The notes under the pieces: model-generated | Seen by the model: the letters and a program-made list of their open reading frames with translations, nothing else | Database searches by the model: none | What the model was told of the DNA's origin: nothing | Position numbers and translations under genes: made by a program | Shown: one piece after another, positions 5,384 through 6,033 of the stretch | Numbering within the stretch: the first letter of the stretch is position 1 | Layout of the letters: each line of letters opens with the position of its first letter | Assembly: GCA_903843315.1 (NCBI GenBank) | Contig: CAIMPQ010000179.1 | Coordinates: 1 to 6,033, forward strand | DNA: 6,033 nt | DNA from: an uncultured beta proteobacterium | Lineage (GTDB): Bacteria > Pseudomonadota > Gammaproteobacteria > Burkholderiales > Burkholderiaceae | Direction of reading: 5' to 3'

Positions 5384-6033
5384 TTAGGCCGCCTCTTTTG
5401 CTAGATTCATAAACAATATTGATACCTGCGCACCGATCACTTCTTCTCCCTGCATACGATTTCGTATTTCAATTTTGGCAGAGTGGTCATCAATAATTTT
5501 TTTCACGACCGCCAGACCCAATCCCGTGCCTTTACTCTTTGTTGTTACATATGGTTCAAATGCTCTTGCCAATATCTTAGCTGGAAATCCAACTCCACAA
5601 TCGCTTATTGTTAAGCGCACTGCATTTTGGACTATGCCATGGTGCTCACCATAGGGCACTAACTCTGTTTTTACCTCAACCGGTTCGCCGGGATGGTTAC
5701 CCTCTAGAGTAGCGTCTTGTGCATTTTGAAGCAAATTATGGATAACCTGTCTTAACTGGGTAGGGTCCCCCATAATATCTGGGCACTGCAAATCAAGCTG
5801 AGTGCGCAGCGGACTACCCTCATATAGACCTAAAATTTCAGTCGTAAGTGCATTGATAGAAACGGGCCTTAATTGAGGTGTGGGTGTTTTGGCAAAGTCT
5901 CTAAAGTCATTGACCATCTCCTTCATCGCCTGCACCTGACCAATAATCGTTTCAGTACTGCGATTAATCATCTCTTCTTGCTCTGCACTGAGCTTACCTG
6001 CAAGCTTGTGTTGCAAGCGTTCGGCGGATAACT
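5384..6033 (-). CDS. ntrY: NtrY-type sensor histidine kinase, C-terminal part (cut by window edge)
   Basis: The frame is open to the right edge, where it reads L-S-A-E-R-L-Q-H-K; about 215 residues are visible. This is the end of the dimerisation helix pair, beginning just after the phospho-accepting His motif (which lies outside the window), followed by the complete ATPase domain. The segment A-M-K-E-M-V-N-D-F-R-D-F-A-K is characteristic of NtrY. The ATP-binding motifs are N box NLLQNAQDA, G1 DCGVGFP, F box FEPYVTTK and G2 GTGLGLAVVKKII. NtrY is a membrane-bound kinase that phosphorylates NtrX; its transmembrane and HAMP/PAS regions would lie beyond 6033. A TTG at 6016 is an internal Leu codon, not a start, because the frame continues upstream with conserved residues. 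Confidence 0.92.
   Translation of the reverse strand, partial: LSAERLQHKLAGKLSAEQEEMINRSTETIIGQVQAMKEMVNDFRDFAKTPTPQLRPVSINALTTEILGLYEGSPLRTQLDLQCPDIMGDPTQLRQVIHNLLQNAQDATLEGNHPGEPVEVKTELVPYGEHHGIVQNAVRLTISDCGVGFPAKILARAFEPYVTTKSKGTGLGLAVVKKIIDDHSAKIEIRNRMQGEEVIGAQVSILFMNLAKEAA

Noticed and set aside
1..6033. Mobile element, CRISPR array, or integration at the tRNA-Phe 3' end
   Set aside because: I see no transposase, integrase, regularly spaced direct repeat or duplicated tRNA 3' segment. The tRNA is followed directly by its terminator.

Overview
The window looks like a chromosomal stretch of a betaproteobacterium, probably a Burkholderiaceae-type freshwater organism such as Polynucleobacter. 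The grounds are the NtrY/NtrX protein sequences, an OsmC-YcaO fusion, a Burkholderiales-like tRNA-Phe with encoded CCA, and an AT-leaning composition by eye. Family recognition here is from memory of protein motifs, not from a search, so the genus is an inference. Every gene I can support lies on the minus strand, so transcription runs from right to left.

Layout in the direction of transcription. (1) 6033-4698: the C-terminal half of an NtrY-type sensor histidine kinase, cut by the window edge, followed 2 bases later by a short NtrX-like response regulator that has a receiver and a Fis-type helix-turn-helix but no AAA+ sigma-54 domain. (2) 4697-4561: an intergenic region with a candidate promoter and a 14-base overlapping palindrome. 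(3) 4560-2356: a 734-residue protein that fuses an OsmC domain carrying both conserved cysteines to a full-length E. coli-type YcaO. (4) 2355-2222: a gap holding a bulged hairpin and a perfect Shine-Dalgarno sequence that precedes a two-codon ORF. (5) 2221-1235: a 328-residue protein whose C-terminal half carries the COQ4-family HDxxH-x11-E metal motif, behind an all-helical, TerB-like N-terminal half. (6) 1098-384: two neighbouring paralogous genes for small exported EF-hand proteins, with four and two calcium loops at an exact 26-residue period. (7) 383-121: a non-coding gap. (8) 120-45: tRNA-Phe(GAA), followed by a strong intrinsic terminator at 37-3.

How the parts relate: ntrY-ntrX is a clear two-component operon (envelope or redox/nitrogen sensing in other bacteria). 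The OsmC-YcaO gene appears to have its own promoter and probably acts in ATP-dependent backbone or ribosomal-protein modification, with a thiol-peroxidase-like module attached. The COQ4-like and EF-hand genes look like accessory genes rather than parts of one pathway. I see no mobile element, CRISPR array or phage gene. The items most worth a second look are the TerB-like/COQ4 fusion (which also carries an EF-hand-like DxDxDG stretch inside its metal motif), the compact periodic EF-hand pair, and the perfect Shine-Dalgarno with a minimal ORF ahead of the COQ4-like gene.
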